Part shown: positions 62,668-64,000 of the stretch, in pieces
How positions within the stretch are numbered: position 1 is the first letter of the stretch
Layout: each line of letters begins with the position of its first letter
From: Anaerolineaceae bacterium
GTDB taxonomy: Bacteria > Chloroflexota > Anaerolineae > Aggregatilineales > Phototrophicaceae
Length of the DNA stretch: 64,000 bases
Direction: 5' to 3'
Assembly: GCA_016124855.1 (NCBI GenBank)
Contig: WGMX01000010.1
Location: 62,001 to 126,000 of the forward strand
Program-made: the position numbers and the translations under genes
The notes under the pieces: generated by a model
Databases searched by the model: none
Told to the model about the DNA's origin: nothing
Seen by the model: only the letters and a program-made list of their open reading frames with translations

Positions 62668-64000
62668 TTATAGGAGGATTGCCGCCCAACCGCCTTCTTG
62701 GAAATGACGATTGAAAGCAGGTAATTGGGTATCGATAACGTTTTGGAAACGGGAATAAGGTTCGACAGTTTCCGCCACGAACTCATCAAACATTGCGTAA
62801 GCTTGCTGCGTAGGGGCGTTATCTGAGCGCCCGACTTTATACCCCAGCGCTTCGAGTTTGCCATCGGGCATACCCTCATAGTGTGATCCATCCAGTTCAC
62901 CACTATTGATATTCAAATCAGGCTGAATGAGGCTGTATTCAATAGCCTTCAGTTCCGCGATGAGTGAATGGCCTTCGGCTAAAAGAGCTTCGGCACCTGA
63001 GCGACCTTGCAATGGATGTAATCGTTCGGCCAACTGCCGCCGCAAGTCACGACACTGCTGAACCACACGATGAATGTCAGCTACTCGTTCACGAATTTTG
63101 AGCATCAAATCCAGTTGTGCTTCAAACTCGGCTTGTGTGGTTGTCACGCGCGGATCTTTCAAGACCTCAACCGGTTGTATCCATGTCTGGTCGCCAACTG
63201 TAAGGCGAACTTGATAGGTTCCCGGAACGATTAGCGGATCGGTAATGCCACCACCGCGCTGCCCTGCAACTCGCTGAATATCGCGGTATTGAATAGGTAA
63301 GACAAATCGATTGATACCTATCTCGGAGGGAACGACGCTGCTGCCACTCTCTTCGAGGGTAAGCGGCCCCCACTTGACACCCGTTTCAGGTTCACCTGCT
63401 GGTTGTGTCTTTAATGCGACCGAGCCACCGCGCATCTGATAGCTGTAGGGTCCGACAGGTATTGGAACTATATCAGATTGCTCGTTACTAAAACTCTGAA
63501 TACTGTTCCCATGAGCGTCTAAAAGCTCAAGCGTGACTCTCGCATCGGTGCGGTCTTTTAAGTAATACTGCACAATGATGCCTGCAGGCGGATTATTAGC
63601 CGCGTAGCTGAAGTAAGCGGCATTCAAGCTGCTTAATCCGTAAGCCTGCCGCGTCACACGATAGGCTGGTTGTGGATGAAACAGATGAACCGATTCAGCC
63701 ATAATATCGTCAGTCAATTGCCGTAGGGGGCTCAGATCGTCCAGAATCCACATGCCGCGTCCATGCGTTGCAATCACCAAATCGGCATTTTTCACGAGGA
63801 TGTCATAAACGGATGTTACCGCCAGATTAGTCTGCAGCGAATGCCACTGATAGCCATCATCCAGCGAGAAGAAGATACCGGCTTCTGTTCCTGCGTAAAG
63901 CAGTCCTGCGCGTTCAGGATCTTCACGCACAACTCGTAGAAAATAACCATCGGGGATTCCTGTGGTGCGCAATGTCCATGTTTGCCCGTAATCCTCTGTG
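62668..64000 (-). CDS. BNR/Asp-box (sortilin/VPS10-like) beta-propeller protein, C-terminal part (runs off window)
   Basis: The frame is open to the window edge, so the TTG at 63972 is not the true start. Propeller blades with Asp-box motifs are visible: TEDYGQTWT at the very edge, LLYAGTEAGIFFSLDDGYQW, SVYDILVKNADLVIATHGRG, and MWILDDLSPLRQL, which is a recurring ending of VPS10-like glycosyl-hydrolase-fold proteins. A ~300-residue beta-rich and helical C-terminal region follows (GTYQVRLTVGDQTWIQPVEV, VTTTQAEFEAQLDLMLKIRE). Such proteins are normally extracellular and bind or cut glycans; none of the catalytic residues can be judged here. Confidence 0.82.
   Translation of the reverse strand, partial: TEDYGQTWTLRTTGIPDGYFLRVVREDPERAGLLYAGTEAGIFFSLDDGYQWHSLQTNLAVTSVYDILVKNADLVIATHGRGMWILDDLSPLRQLTDDIMAESVHLFHPQPAYRVTRQAYGLSSLNAAYFSYAANNPPAGIIVQYYLKDRTDARVTLELLDAHGNSIQSFSNEQSDIVPIPVGPYSYQMRGGSVALKTQPAGEPETGVKWGPLTLEESGSSVVPSEIGINRFVLPIQYRDIQRVAGQRGGGITDPLIVPGTYQVRLTVGDQTWIQPVEVLKDPRVTTTQAEFEAQLDLMLKIRERVADIHRVVQQCRDLRRQLAERLHPLQGRSGAEALLAEGHSLIAELKAIEYSLIQPDLNINSGELDGSHYEGMPDGKLEALGYKVGRSDNAPTQQAYAMFDEFVAETVEPYSRFQNVIDTQLPAFNRHFQEGGWAAILL

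Overview
The window comes from a bacterium that I place, by inference only, in or near Chloroflexota (Anaerolineae-like). The reasons are: MacAB-like exporters with no outer-membrane channel gene beside them; large STAND and cyclase-homology/AAA/TPR signalling proteins; many secreted proteins ending in SH3, LysM or Thr/Pro/Ala-rich parts; and GH4 sugar-acid genes. No rRNA, tRNA or CRISPR array was seen. The sequence is gene-dense and has several decayed loci and IS3-family elements.

Layout. 1-1.2 kb: a leftward SDR gene and the start of an iron-sulfur reductase-like gene, behind a promoter flanked by two copies of a palindrome. 1.5-11 kb: a rightward export operon (two HlyD-type adaptors, one ABC ATPase, two FtsX-type permeases, one membrane-anchored SH3 protein) followed by a response regulator/histidine kinase pair. 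11.5-14 kb: small secreted and unknown proteins and a secreted beta-propeller, with two good terminators. 14.3-15.5 kb: an IS3-family element killed by a nonsense codon. 16-17.2 kb: a TetR regulator and a membrane protein that share a near-identical operator. 17.2-18.8 kb: a deletion scar joining the front of an NAD(P)-binding protein to the back half of metE, which also carries a one-base frameshift. 19-20 kb: IS debris.

20-30 kb: a DUF4062-nSTAND1-FGE/SUMF1 fusion protein, then a leftward array of secreted paralogues. Six of its members share an 'ARWVRxG' start, and five carry a nearly invariant ~100-residue C-terminal cassette behind a divergent middle. One has gained two LysM domains, one has lost the cassette and gained a His-rich tail, and a solute-binding protein sits inside the array. 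A seventh, simpler relative is at 11.5 kb.

30.5-57.4 kb is the centrepiece: an extracellular contractile injection system (eCIS; Afp/PVC/MAC-like) on one strand. In order it has a degenerate cyclase/AAA/TPR protein, an Afp15-like AAA+ ATPase, a 1180-residue DUF4157 cargo protein ending in a candidate PD-(D/E)XK nuclease, a DUF4255 tube terminator, two sheaths, a tube protein, a 122-residue accessory protein, a 55-residue DUF6760-like protein starting at TTG, a second tube protein, a disordered 431-residue protein, a LysM tube initiator, a hub, a spike, gp25, two baseplate-J-like wedge proteins, a tail protein I, and a fibre with an S74 chaperone. No PAAR tip gene or recognisable tape-measure gene was found. 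Downstream, a second cargo-like gene sharing the 'GNRxVQRM' signature is cut by an IS3-family element (57719-58953).

59-64 kb: a leftward sugar-acid/amino-acid group: a homoserine dehydrogenase-like gene, a tiny remnant of what may be a PfkB kinase, a GH4 glycosidase, a D-2-hydroxyacid dehydrogenase, and a BNR/Asp-box propeller protein that runs off the window.
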